A stretch of DNA of 64,000 nt, from the NCBI GenBank assembly GCA_015680905.1, contig CM027378.1, positions 77,529,501-77,593,500 on the forward strand. The letters are read 5' to 3'. This document shows positions 1 through 11,177 of this stretch, piece after piece; within the stretch, counting starts at the first letter, position 1, and each line of letters starts with the position of its first letter. Both the position numbers and the translations under genes were made by a program. Below the pieces are notes generated by a model. The model worked only from the letters and a program-made list of their open reading frames with translations, did no database searches and was not told where the DNA came from. Source of the stretch: Coptis chinensis (lineage: Eukaryota > Streptophyta > Magnoliopsida > Ranunculales > Ranunculaceae).

Positions 1-651
1 CTGTATGTGAAATAGCATGATGTGTAAATAACTAAATAAGTAGTAAACTTTGAAGACAAAAGTACCGTAATAAAGTTGCAATGAGGGGGAAAGGTGCGGT
101 CTAATTGGTTCTGGTGATAAAGTTGAAAGGAGGCATTTTAGTGCTTCCATTAGCACCTGCATGACTCAATAAAGAAAGATTATATTAAGAAGAAAGATGA
201 GCTTTGGAAGCTTGACTATTATGCTTACAAGCATGTGGCTAGTCACATGAGAAAATGTTCTTCATCACCATGTGAAAACTCAATCCCCAACTAGATAAAA
301 GATATCAAAGACATCATAATTACACTAAGTCACGAACTATGATTAGAAAGTTTTTTTATTGGTGATCTGTTCCCTTAGAAGGCAGGGTATATTTGTCCCA
401 TGCATAACTGCATAACTTCCTTTTTTATTACAAAACTAAACAAATAATAGTTATATATATACCATACTATAGCTCGAATCTCCTCTGAACAGCTTACCAG
501 CATCTACAACAATTTGCTGGTAAACATGTGTATCACAAATAATCATCTATAAATCCTAAATAAAATATAAACACTACATATCATCGCTGCAAAGACTGGA
601 TCGGATAAGTAGACACTGAACATGAAAGTGATGAAACAATGATTGAAGTAT
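1..651. other. no gene recognised
   Basis: AT-rich sequence with no open frame, tRNA, repeat or transposon terminus that I can support. Its right end grades into the promoter described next. Confidence 0.5.
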
Positions 652-810
652 TGGGCTGTTTTTGGTGGGCTTTTTAATTGAAAATATGTGACTATTTGAT
701 AGTCCACTAAGGCCCAGCTCATAAATTTGTGTAAACTTGTAAAACCCTGTTTAATTTCTCTGCAACTCCTACTCTATTCTCTCCCTCTCTCTCTCTCGAA
801 GTGGTGTGTT
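652..810 (+). promoter_or_regulatory. site II / telo-box promoter of a ribosomal-protein-like gene
   Basis: Two TGGGCT motifs lie at 652-657 and 666-671. A GGCCCA (site II on the other strand) is at 711-716 and a telo-box AAACCCT at 742-748. A CT-rich tract follows at 776-800. Site II plus telo-box is the known promoter signature of plant cytosolic and organellar ribosomal-protein genes, which fits the bS6-like exon starting at 917. The motifs are seen directly. The regulatory role is inferred. Confidence 0.55.
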
Positions 811-916
811 CGTTCATAATAATAAGACATTTTCCCATTCTTTCATTCAATATTTCAATACCATTGGTTGAAGTATCGATTTTTCGGGTGATTTTTTTTT
901 TGTTGAATCAGGAAAA

Positions 917-1100
917 ATGCCATTGTGGGATTGTATGTTGTTATTGAAGCCCCATGTTAAGAAAGAACTATTAATGGACTTGGTAACTCGAATCGCTAAA
1001 CATGTTCACATGAGAAATGGTGTGGTTACTAATATTAAGTCATTTAATAAAGTGTACTTGGATTATGGTATTAAGAAGCTTGATGGAAGATTTTTTTCAG
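917..1100 (+). CDS. mitochondrial-type ribosomal protein bS6, first exon only
   Basis: The translation begins MPLWDCMLLLKPHVKKE and continues through RNGVVTNIKSF and YGIKKLDGRFF. From memory this is the pattern of the plant bS6 family annotated as EF1B/ribosomal protein S6, a component of the organellar small subunit that binds 16S rRNA with bS18. The ATG is the family start. The exon stops at a CAG|GTATAC donor (GT at 1101-1102), close to where the family continues with a QLMQMTM-like segment. I could not find any later exon in the 450 bases before the LINE target site or in the flank after it. It is therefore either a 5' gene fragment or a gene cut off from its 3' part by insertion. The exon itself has no lesion. 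Confidence 0.6.
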
Positions 1101-1552
1101 GTATACATTATGCAACTTTGACCTCATGTACGGGTCTTTATGGTTTTCTTGCTTTCTTTATTGTTTTTGTGAACGTTTATTATAGATTTGATCTCCTAAT
1201 GATTTTAAACATTGTCACAAAAATTTATTCGGTCAAATACAGTAATGATAACATGCTAATATGGAGTGGAATGTCCAACAATTACATACAAAGGAAATAG
1301 AAGTATGTGGGATAAGGCAGCTGCAAATAATATGTCCATCCCATTTGAAGATAAAAAACTTGTACTGGATGCCAACCATTTGGCTTTGGGTCGGTATATG
1401 TAACTTCCTAGGAGACCCAAATGATTGTGCTGCAGATCATAATTATTTAGAAATGTAGAACCTCCCTATTGAAGAAATGATTTGCAATATCAATGTATAA
1501 AGATGCTATTATGAGTTTATGACTTAGTTAATATAGTAGGACATCCATATAC
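1101..1552 (+). other. intron-like sequence and an unidentified peptide
   Basis: This follows the bS6 splice donor. Around 1303-1404 a short open stretch reads MWDKAAANNMSIPFEDKK and then LVLDANHLALGRYM before a stop. It looks protein-like (balanced composition, acidic/aliphatic alternation), but I do not recognise the family and it does not match the remainder of bS6. It could be an exon fragment of another gene. Confidence 0.3.
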
Positions 1553-1565
1553 GAGTGGGGAAAAG
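1553..1565. repeat. LINE-1 target-site duplication, 3'-side copy
   Basis: The 13-mer GAGTGGGGAAAAG occurs here, directly before an 11-T run (the element's poly(A) tail on the minus strand). It occurs again, identical, at 8936-8948. The pair bounds the LINE and shows both of its ends. Confidence 0.9.
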
Positions 1566-1599
1566 TTTTTTTTTTCCGCTAACAACACACATTTATATA

Positions 1600-2280
1600 T
1601 TAAAGCATCAAAGGAACTACACTACAATCCAATAAGAGTTTTGGCTGGAGGTTAACATCTTGATCTTGAACTGCCCATATAACCAACTCATGAGCTTCAG
1701 TATTATACCTCCTACTAATCCAATAGAACTTACAAAACCCAAAAGACCTACAGACCTCATCTACCATAAACTTTATAGGTTCAAGTTTCCAACTACATGA
1801 ATTTGACTCGATCGTGTTTACAACATTCTGAATTGCTAGCTTGCTATTCCCCTCGAACAAGAAGGAGTTAGCGCCTGTACTCCTAGCTAGCTTTGCTGCT
1901 ACTTCTATTGCCACCATTTCTGCTTCCTCTACATCCCCTGCTGTGAATCTCCTTGAAGCTGCTGCTATTAAACCTCCTTCATTGTCCCATGCCATAGCCC
2001 CACCTGCCGCTTCTCCATTTTTCCTGAAAAAAGCAGCATCAAATCTTATTATTACTGTATCTATTTCAATTACAGAAAATACATCTTCATTCAGACAGTT
2101 ATTTAATTGAGTAGAAACTCTGTTTTGGGACTGGTGCCCCCCAACTCCCTGTTCGCCTTCAAAGGCCTTGAGGGGGGTCCACATTACTGATGTCCTTCTT
2201 ATAAAATTTTCTCTATTTTTGCTCCTGCCTACAAACTTTACTTTATTTCTTGTTTCCCATAGCTCCTGCACTATTACCAT
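1600..2280 (-). pseudogene. LINE-1 RNase H domain (C-terminus of ORF2)
   Basis: This is an RVT_3-type RNase H of the kind carried at the end of plant L1 ORF2. It would degrade RNA in RNA/DNA hybrids during target-primed reverse transcription. The first catalytic Asp (IRFDAAF) and the Glu (EEAEMVAIE) are visible. The usual third acidic position reads LFEGNSK instead of an xDS-type motif, so the site is damaged. The C-terminal NTEAHELVIWA segment matches the family's N/DxxAHxLA motif. The frame opens after a stop that separates it from the zf-RVT region. Confidence 0.82.
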
Positions 2281-2421
2281 TGCTAGTATCCCTTTTTATG
2301 CTACTTCATCATCTTGGTCCTTAGTCCACTCAATGAACATGTCCAGCCATTCCCTAATAGTCTTGCCAGCTCTCTCTTCTACTCTGCCCCTAATGTTAGA
2401 AGCAAACTAAATCGACTTTAC

Positions 2422-4674
2422 CTAATCACATTGAAAAAACAGATGCACTGGGTCCTCTTGGACTTCTCCATAGAAGGAGCAAGAGAAGTCACCCTTCAGA
2501 CCTCTTCTATTGAGCAAATCCCCAATGGGGAGACATCCCATATACAACTTCCACAGAAAGATAGCTTTTACAGTCCTCATGTTGAAAGAAGAGGATTGTG
2601 CTACCTCTTTGTTCCCCATCAGCTTCTGATATGCTGACTTCACAGTGAGAGTACCATTCCTAGTACCCATCCACCTTATCTTATCTTGACCACTATATCT
2701 TGGTCTGATAAGCACTTGTTTTATGAGGTTACTAACAGCAGATGGGAATAGGTGATCAACCCTATTTATATCCCATCCACTCCCATCCTCCAGAAAAATG
2801 TCCTTTACTTCAAGCATTTGGAGCTCTGGCCTCATAGGCATCAGCTCACTGATAGTGATAGACCTATTATTTATGCTCAGCCATGGTTGAGTCATCAGGG
2901 AAACCTCATTCCCTTTCCCTATACTCAACAAGCACCCATCTATGAGTGGAATAGCCACCCTATGTATCCCTTTCCAGAACCAGGAAGCATTAGGGGGTGG
3001 GTTCTCTTTCACATCAAACCAATGCCTTCCATATATGGCTATAAAATTTTTTGCCCACAAGGAAGTCTTATCAGTGATAGCCTTCCAAGCCAACTTAGCT
3101 AGCATAACTTTATTCATATCTTGAGTTTTTCTGAATCCTAAGCCACCTTGGGCCTTAGGTCTACAAATGCTATCCCCCCCTATGGTGTGGATGCTTTTAC
3201 TTTCCTTAGTACCATGCCACCAAAAATTTCTACAAGCCTTATCTATCTTCTCACAAGTAGATGCTGGAAGAAGATAAATGGCCATTGCAAAAATTGGTGT
3301 GGCTTGTACCACAGCCTGGATGAGGGTAGTTCTGCCAGCCAAGGAAAGAACTTTAGCCCTCCATCCTTTTATCTTCCCATGAACCTTATCAACCAAGTAC
3401 TCAAAATCCTATCTCTTCTTTCTAGAGAGGACTATAGGAACCCCAAAATACTTATCTTTCCTATAAAAAAACCTCATTTTCCAAAACTTTTTCAAAAAAA
3501 TTTTATGTTTATTATTTACATTCCTACTGCTATAAAAACTAGATTTATCATAATTTGTTTTTTGTCCAGACACCTTACAATAATCTTCCAAAATCTTTTT
3601 TAAATTCCCATTTTCTGTGAGATTAGCCTTAGTAAACAAAATGAGATCATCAGTATACAGTAAATGATGAGTGATAGGTGGAACTCCTTTTTTAATCTTT
3701 ATCTCATGTAACTCCCTTTTATGTTCAGCTGAAGCTATCATCCTTGACAGAGCTTCTGAGACCAAGATGAACAGATAGGGGAAGAGAGGATCTCCCTGTC
3801 TCAGCCCTCTGCTAGGAATAACAATATCCAAAGGAGCTCCATTCAAAAGCACTTTAAAAGAGACAGTAAACAAATATTGGGAGATTAGGAGTCTCCACCT
3901 TTCATTAAAACCCAATCTATGGAATAACTTATCAATAAAAGACCACTCTACTCTATCATAAGCTTTTGACATATCCATTTTTAAAGCTACAAACCCTTTT
4001 TTATTTTTCATATGCCTCTTGTTATGAAAAATCTCACTAGCCAAGCCTATATTATCTCCTATGTTCCTACCATTTATGAAAGCTCCTTGAAAAGGAGAAA
4101 CAATTTTATTTATATGTGCTTTCAATCTGTTAGCCAGCAGTTTTGATATGATTTTATAACAAAAATTACACAGACTGATAGGTCTAATCGTGGAGATATG
4201 GTCAGGGTTAGAAATCTTAGGAATCAGAGCTATAAAAGTCTCATTAAAACTAGCATTCATCTTACCATGTATAAAAAAATCTTGAACACAATCCGTTACA
4301 CTATCCCCTACCACAATCCAGCATTGTTGATAGAAAGTACCTTAGAACCCATCTGGCCCAGGGGATTTAAGAGCCCCCAACTTCTTAACCACATGCCAAA
4401 CATCATCTCTAGAAGGACAAGCACTAAGAATCTAATTTTCTTTATCAATGATACAAGGATTAAACAGGTTTAGAATGTCTTCATTATCTATAGGATTGCT
4501 AGAATGAAAAATATTTTCAAAATATTCATTAATAGTATCACCCACCCCTTTTCTACCTTCTTGCCAAACACCATTATCATCTTTAACCTTATCTATATTA
4601 TTCTTTCTTCTCCTATATATAGTAGGCAAGTGAAAAAACTTTGTATTCCTACCCCCCCTCCCTTTTTGATCCAA
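2422..4674 (-). pseudogene. LINE-1 reverse transcriptase and zf-RVT
   Basis: The RT palm motifs run in order: FIALIPKISNPD, PISLCNFCYKIISKLLANRL, GAFINGRNIGDNI, KMDMSKAYDRVEW, GLRQGDPL and the catalytic YTDDLILF. The thumb and linker (around 3396-2650) contain IRWMGTRNGTLTVKSAY and the Cys-rich zf-RVT remnant. The frame is interrupted near 4314-4432 and 3396-3409 by stops and shifts. The RT core motifs are well kept, so the copy is not ancient. Confidence 0.85.
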
Positions 4675-4853
4675 TGTTGACTAGATTTTTGTTTCCAAAA
4701 AATTTATTCTTTTTCATACCAGTCAAAAAGCTGACTTTTTAAAACCTTTGCTTTTTCTAAATTTGAAGGGTTAAAAGGCCTTTGTAACACTCTATCCAAA
4801 TCTTTTTGAGTCTTTTTTATGTTATAGAAAATATTTTCAAAAACCTTTTTGTT

Positions 4854-5784
4854 TCAACTTTTAAGACTCTCATGATCAGCAGTACTTCTCAACTTATGAA
4901 TCACTTTCCAATCAGGTAAATAATATGTGACAGAGTTCCAAGCTTTTTCTATAGTATGTATGCAGGACTCATCTTGCAGCCACATACTATAGAACCTGAA
5001 AGGTCTCTCAGCTTTATCCTCACAAGCCTTCAGAGAGATCTTCAAAGATAGATGATCAAACGTAGCATTTGCAACATTAGTAACCAGCATATTAGGGAAC
5101 TTACGCAACCAATCAGAGGAAGCAAGAGCTCTATCTAAATGTTCTAAAATATTATCAACTAACCTCCTATTATTATTCCAGGTAAATTTAGGGCCTTTGT
5201 ATCCCAAGTCCATCAGCCCAAGATCATTGATAACAGAATTAAAATCATTCATGCATTTAGTAAAAACCGATCTTCCACCTATTTTCTCATTAAGATACTT
5301 AATAGCATTGAAGTCTCCAAACACCAACCAAAGACCAGGAATATAGGGAGCCACATCCCTTAATTAATTCTGTCCAGAACCGGTGTCTCAGACTAGCATT
5401 AGGTTCTCTATACACAAAAGTAAAAAACCAAGGCTCATTACTATGATAATTACTTAATTTACCTGAGATTTGGTTTGCTGTTACTCCCATCACTTCCAGA
5501 TTCACTCCCTCCTTCCACAATAGAGCAATCCCTCCTTTACTTCCAGCAGCAGGAACACAAAAGACATGATCATATTTAATAACCTTACCTAACATACTTA
5601 TCTTACTAGTACTGACTTTAGTTTTAGATAAACATAAAATATTCGGTTGGTGTTGTCTCACAAGATCATTTAGATTTTGAACTGCCATGGAGGAACCCAT
5701 TCCCCGACAATTCCAAGCATGTATCATTGCTGATGAGGTAGCTGTTGAGGTACAGCTATCGCAAAACCTGGGGGAGGACCACAC
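4854..5784 (-). pseudogene. LINE-1 apurinic/apyrimidinic-type endonuclease
   Basis: This is an exonuclease-endonuclease-phosphatase fold that nicks the target site. The N-terminal motif IHAWNCRGMGS gives the start of ORF2. The metal-binding position that is normally Glu (L-x-ET-K) reads LSKTK here, so the catalytic Glu appears lost. FGDFNAIKY and the later TWNNNR motif are present. A stop and shift near 5300-5360 split the domain. It overlaps the end of the ORF1 region, as usual in plant L1. Confidence 0.8.
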
Positions 5785-8079
5785 AGACCCCTACTGCTTG
5801 ACATACCTTCTGACTCTTTACTTTTAGCTTTACATGTTTCCTCCTTACACTTACCTTGTACATCTGAGCTTTCCCCTATATCATTGTTCTTTCCATAATA
5901 TTCTAACCTTCGAACCATTGTAGAGTCATCAACTGCAAGAGGACATGGCTGGGTAACACTATTCTCTGATCCAGACTCATAACCCAAGGACATCAAACTA
6001 CTCTCTTGCTCTACATCAACTTGATCATGACCCATCATTGCTAGAGGAGGCACTGAGTCAGCATTTTGCTCCTCCTCTTCTTCCTATGATACAACATCAT
6101 CCTCTTACTGAGAGTCATCTGAAGATAACTCCTCAGAGAGTGCCTCTCCCCCAGCCTCCTCATCATTACCCATAGCAGAATCATTCGACCCCATGGAATC
6201 ACTTGATATATTAGTGATTTCCACATCATTCGGTACCAGAAGATGTCCTTCACCTCTTTCTCTCATATCTTGAGCATCTAACCTCGCTCTCTTTGATCTA
6301 ACATCCATCAAACGAACACTTCTGCGAACCCAATTCTCCTCATCGTGATCTGCCATCCCCAAAGCTTGTAAAGAACGGATTTTTCTTTTTTCTCCTACCA
6401 CTTCCACTTCTTTAGACAACACAACCACTATTGTCTCTGGGAGTGAACCATCAGATCTCTTAAATTTCTTTTGCCATCCTCGAGAAGCCATAACTTTGTA
6501 TCATCTGCCACGTGTAGGTGTGCTGGAGAATCGATACAGGGGGGGGGGGGGAGTGTATTCGAAGCCACTAGATTGGTATCAGCTGATCCATCAGAACCCA
6601 CAAGAAAAGACGAGCAAGCATTGGAACTCAGAGGACATGAGTGGCTAGATATAGCCTGATCATGATTACTTTCTCTCTCCAGCTCACCTACCTCTACAGG
6701 GCCTTTATGCAATACCATAACCTCACACACGAACACCCGACCCATAAAGCAACCCCACATCCATACTTCTTCCACCCATGCCCACTTCCATATCATGGCT
6801 ATCCATTTCCACTTCCATATTAGGACTACCCAAAACAGAGCCCACAACCACCAACGGCCCAGAGGCCCCGATCCTATTTAAAACCATGCTAGATCTAGTA
6901 TTGATACTTACACAACTGCTAACACTTTCTGGGCTGTAAGCATATGGGCGTGAAGAATAGCTGTCCGATCTAGGACAAGTGGACCCAGATCCTCCACTTA
7001 TACCAACAGACCTTGACCCATCTCCTGTACCTTGTCTAGAGATAGTCATTGGAGCCTGACAAGATTTGTCCCCTTCCGATCTAGATCCAACGGCTACATT
7101 TCCATGATCCCTCGCCACGTGTTTTAATCGTGGTGGCGTCGCCAGAATTCCAGTTCTGGTCCAATTCCGATGACTCCGCCCACCTTTGAACCTAGCAGGA
7201 ATCTGATCAAACCTTGGTTTCTGTGGTCTTCCAGAGATGATCACCGAAGTAGGATTTGGGTACACCACCCCATTATAGAACACTGCTGCTCTCATCATGC
7301 ATGAAGGAGAAATTAAGTTTAATGTTCCCCGGAGAACCTCCACATTTTAGCATATTGGTTCGATACTTCTCCTTCTGATGACACAAGTAAAAATCATGTC
7401 CAATCCTCCCGCAAAAGTAGTAGAAGATATCCAGTTTCTCATATTTAAATGACACCGGAAACACCTCTCCCACTTCTGTTCTCAAGTCCAGACCTTTCAA
7501 GAGGCGTTCCTTTAAATCCATCTTCACTCTAACTCTAGCTACTTAGACCTTGAACTCTGCTGAGCAGGCTGAGCAGGTAAGATCAGTAGCTTTCACTTTG
7601 CCCAAGCTACTTCCCACACTTTGCACATTCTCAGCATTGATCCTATTTGCTGGAATCCCATAAATCTGAACCCAGAACTTTACAAAATCAAAATCAAGCA
7701 CTTCATCTCCATTGCCCAGATGTCTCCATTTCTTCATTGACATAATAAAACCATGTACTAGCTATGGTCCATTTTTTCGCACATAATCATATTCCGCTTT
7801 ATCCTCAAATTGAAGCTTGTATAAACCTCTTGTAATGAGTTCCACTTTAGTCTTGCTAGTCGTTTGCCAACACCTGTGTAGCTCTTCACCTACTTCATTC
7901 ACTTCTATATGTCGTTCCCCATACAACTTACCCACTAGAGTGTTTGCTCCTTCCTCCTCTATCACTGGGCTTTTGCATTTGATATCAATAACTTTTTTTT
8001 TCCTTTGAGCAGAATAGCTGCTGCATCTCATCCTGGAGTTGTTCAATTTTTTATCTTGAGTTCGAACCTGATGTCTCAC
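5724..8079 (-). pseudogene. LINE-1 ORF1 (DUF4283-like plus zinc knuckle), frameshifted
   Basis: The N-terminal part (8079-7543) carries the DUF4283-like RNA-binding fold: VGKLYGERHIEV, then TKVELITRGLYKLQFEDKA and VKFWVQIYGIP. Next comes a zf-CCHC_4 knuckle reading YYFCGRIGHDFYLC, in which the first Cys is replaced by Tyr. The C-terminal half is low-complexity (Ser/Gly, Asp/Glu) and chopped into several frames down to 5724. ORF1 proteins package LINE RNA. This copy cannot make a complete protein. Confidence 0.75.
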
Positions 8080-8099
8080 CTCTGAGACTTAGTCTCATA

Positions 8100-8935
8100 A
8101 GTTCCATCATCACTAAAGTACTAGAAAGATTTCTCTAAGACACTCTATGTGTTGTGAATAGTACAATGCGGAAATAATGTTATCCACAACAAATAAATCA
8201 ATCCTACACAAAGATCGATCCTTCTCAATAGACAAGACTTCAACACCCTCCAAGTAATATCCCAACACTTCTCAATATCAAATCACAAGCATATAAAGTA
8301 AAACAATTAATGTAAAGGAAGAACAAACCACAAGACAAGATATATCGTGGTTCGGCAATTTGCCTACGTCCACACTGCGAGTTCTAAGTTTTACTAGATG
8401 TCCAGAGTAACATATTACAAGTTCTCTCAATTCACTCATAAAGAATGAACACTCAACTCACAAAGAATTGATCTCTTATAATCTCTCTCTTTCTTGGTTT
8501 TGGTTAGGTTAAGTTTTTACAAAAAAAACTTCTGAAACAGTCGAAGTTTGCTGAAATACGGTGTAGTGCGGGTCGCGCCGCCCTTGTACAGACAAAGTCG
8601 AGGGCTCAATCGCCTGGATGTCGACCAAGACATGAAGCGGTCGTCTTGGCATTTTGTCGAGCAAAGTCTAGGGCGGCTTCGATACCAAAGAGAGAAAACG
8701 TCTTTTTCTCTACACTATAGATGAACCAAAAACCAACCTTCATAGGAACAAAAAGAATCTTATACTATAGAAAACTGTAGCATAGAGAAAAGCGTGTACT
8801 TTTATTATTCTAGTCCTTTCTATTGTAATCCCAAAGCCAAACTATGAATTCAAATTTGAAAGAAGAGAGAAAAAAAGGGGGAAGAGAGGAGCACTGCTTT
8901 CAGCCGCAGGAGAGCGTATTCATTTAACTTGGTTT
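8100..8935 (-). other. LINE-1 5' leader containing an LTR-like stretch
   Basis: This lies between the ORF1 start and the 5' target duplication. Within it, about 8150-8815 contains a GTGGTTCGGCAATTTGCC segment of a kind I associate with plant Copia/TRIM LTRs, plus a GC-richer block near 8570-8690. I found no paired TG...CA ends or 5-bp duplication, so I cannot say whether a second element was inserted in the leader or whether this is the LINE's own promoter region. Confidence 0.4.
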
Positions 8936-8948
8936 GAGTGGGGAAAAG
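8936..8948. repeat. LINE-1 target-site duplication, 5'-side copy
   Basis: Identical to 1553-1565. The element's 5' end is therefore at 8935. Confidence 0.9.
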
Positions 8949-9019
8949 ATAAGAATGAAGAATTCATACATATATATACAATTTGGGTTAAATGAGGAAC
9001 CCACGAACAATTAACAATT

Positions 9020-9780
9020 TTTATTCATAATTTGTAGAGTAGTGCTAGCGAGACAGCTGCTGTCATACATATACATGACAACCCACTGGTGTTTCGCCAC
9101 ATTTGCAAGTGGAAAACTGGGTACCTTCAAAATGGATAGTCTTTGTTTACGAATTAAAAAGATGGGCATGGAAAAAGAAAATAAAAATAGGCAAACTTCT
9201 GTTTCATCTTCTTCTCCCCATCTCCTTAATGGCTCCATCCGGCTATCTCATTTCTATCTGCATGTGTTAGTGATTGCGAAAACAAACATCTACTTTGTTT
9301 GAAATTGAATGTGAAAATATCAAAATTCAAGTGAAAAAAGATTAAAAATACAAAAAAAATAATAGTTTGATGAGTGGCAAAAAGTTATTGTTGTCCAAAT
9401 TTTAACTAAATTAAGATTTAGGTAAAAGAATATTAAAAACACAAATCCATTTATCATCCCAGAAAAAAAAAATTGTTCTTTTCTAAAATTGCAAGTCTGG
9501 TAATCCAACTTGATGACAAAGCTTGGAATTATCAATTGAGACTTTCAATGGATTATTCTTGAATTGAGAAGATGAAACAACCATACCAGTCACTCTCCTA
9601 TTGGTTCTATATGTTTTTTTCTTGGATGATTAGTGATTGGGTAGAAGGTGAGAACCGATCTCCTATGTTCCCAGTTATCCAATTGCAACATGGCGAAACA
9701 CAAGTGGGCTGTCACATAAGTTTGTGATAGTCGCTGTCTCGCTAGCATTTTCATAATTTGTATCCTTGGTTTCAAACAAT
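9020..9780. repeat. imperfect inverted repeat with ~100-bp arms
   Basis: The arm at about 9020-9130 (containing GCTAGCGAGACAGC and GTGTTTCGCCA) recurs in inverted orientation at about 9670-9775. By eye, identity is roughly 75-80%. About 540 bp of AT-rich sequence with poly-A/T runs separates the arms. No transposon terminus or target duplication is apparent. It may be a palindromic remnant of a local duplication or a hairpin-forming locus. Confidence 0.65.
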
Positions 9781-10121
9781 TTATAAGACACGCATATTTA
9801 AATAACCACCCACTAAGGGGCTATTTGTTTTTTCGAGTTAAGTTATAAGAGGGTCTTATAAGACCATGTGTTATAAGAGGGTCTTATAAAGTGGTCTTAT
9901 AAAGTGGTTTATTTTTCATTTTAAGTTTCTCTTATAAGCACTTGTAAAAATAGAAAAAACAAATACATGACATCCTATAGGTGGTTATTTGACAAATATA
10001 ACCCTACTTTACATCACATTTAACTTGAATAGATTAATTTGAAACAAGCGTATAGTTTGATTTTGGGTTTTAAATCAATTTTGATAATTAGAATATCGAT
10101 TTTAGGAAACTACCTTAATTG

Positions 10122-10448
10122 GCGGTGGTGGTAGTAGTGGTAGTGGAGGTGATGATATTGGTCTTAATAGCACGGTGATGGTGGTGGTAGTAGAAGTGGT
10201 GGATGTCTTAATAGCACGGTGGTGATAGTCTTAATAGTACGGTGGTAGTGGTGGTGGTGGTGGTGGTGGAGGTGATGATATTGGTCTTAATATCACGGTG
10301 GTAGTGATGGTGGTGGTGGTGGTAGTGGAAGTGGTGGTGGTGGTGGTGGTGATAGTCTTAATAGTATAGTGGTAGTGGTGGTGGAGGTGATGATAGTGGT
10401 GGTTGTGGTGATGGTGGTAGTGGTGGTAGTGGTAGTGGTGGTGGTGGC
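10122..10448. repeat. GGT/GTGGTAGTGG minisatellite
   Basis: A strongly G-rich, purine/pyrimidine-asymmetric imperfect trinucleotide array. It is punctuated about five times by a GTCTTAATAGCACGGTGG-like unit, so it has a higher-order period of roughly 45-70 bp. It lies inside the Harbinger-like element. Confidence 0.85.
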
Positions 10449-10488
10449 TAGGGCAATAGAGTTATTTGGAGAAGAAGATAATGAAAAG

Positions 10489-10937
10489 CTTTAAAGCACG
10501 GACGCACCTCCTAATAGGTTGTGTCCGCGTCGGACGCAGACGCGGTCAACTAAACCGGACGCGGGTCAAGACACAGTCAGGACGCGGTCAAAATGGTCAG
10601 GACGCGAATTTTGACCTAAAAAAATAAAATATAAATCAAAATAATATTAAAAAACTCAATTTTTTCATTATTTTTGTTTTGTTAAGACTTATAACATGTT
10701 TTTAAAGTTTGATTAGGAAATATTAAACTTAATTTTGTGGCTATTTATCTTTACTAGTTTTGAATTTATGAATGTTGATACATTTAATTTAGTTTTTAAT
10801 GTTTAATTTATATAAAATAAAATAATAAATATTAATTAATTTCCGCGTCCTTTGCCGCGTCCTCGTCCTATTTTTTTGAGATATAACCGAGTCGTCGCGT
10901 CAGTGTCTGCGTCCGTGTCAGTGTCCGTGCAACATAG
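10489..10937. mobile_element. hAT-like MITE with GGACGC subterminal repeats
   Basis: An 8-bp direct repeat ATGAAAAG (10481-10488 and 10938-10945) flanks a 449-bp segment. Its ends share the inverted sequence CTxTxxxxGCACGGACxC. GC-rich subterminal blocks full of GGACGC and GCGTC hexamers flank an AT-rich core. The 8-bp duplication plus subterminal hexamers is the hAT pattern. It has no coding capacity. Confidence 0.65.
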
Positions 10938-11177
10938 ATGAAAAGGGAAGAAGAGAAATGAGGTGAAGGGTATATGGACGGGGGTGTTTGAGTCATTTTT
11001 CTAATTATAAGACTCTTATAGAATTGAAGTAGATCCAATTTTGGTACTTATAGAATTAGAGCATTTTATAAAACATTTCTAGTAGAATGTTTCCTATAAG
11101 AGGCAAAAAAACAAACAAAAAAAATGTCCAAAATCACTGGCCACATCTTATAAGAGGCAAAACCAAATGACCCCTAA

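Larger units (their letters stand above)
1566..8935 (-). mobile_element. LINE-1: full-length plant L1/RNase H-type non-LTR retrotransposon, decayed
   Basis: Read on the minus strand the order is leader (8935-8080), ORF1 with DUF4283-like and zinc-knuckle domains, an apurinic endonuclease, reverse transcriptase, zf-RVT and RNase H, then a poly(A) tail at 1576-1566. Perfect 13-bp target duplications flank it. The 7.37-kb length fits a complete element. Frames are broken in at least eight places and catalytic residues are altered, so it is not active. The insertion lies downstream of the bS6-like exon. Confidence 0.88.
9817..11174. mobile_element. Harbinger/Tourist-like non-autonomous DNA transposon
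   Basis: The left end GGGGCTATTTGTTTTT pairs with the right end (complement GGGGTCATTTGGTTTT). Both are flanked by a TAA trinucleotide (9814-9816 and 11175-11177), the target duplication expected for PIF/Harbinger. The interior carries a repeated TTATAAGAGGGTCTTATAA palindrome near the left end, a GGT-rich minisatellite and a nested hAT-like insertion. No transposase is encoded. The assignment rests on termini only. Confidence 0.65.

Noticed and set aside
2168-3603. Plus-strand frames of 80-151 codons
   Set aside because: Antisense shadows of LINE-1 reverse transcriptase and zf-RVT.
8150-8815. A solo LTR or TRIM inserted in the LINE-1 leader
   Set aside because: One LTR-like motif is present, but no TG...CA ends, inverted terminal match or 5-bp duplication could be found.
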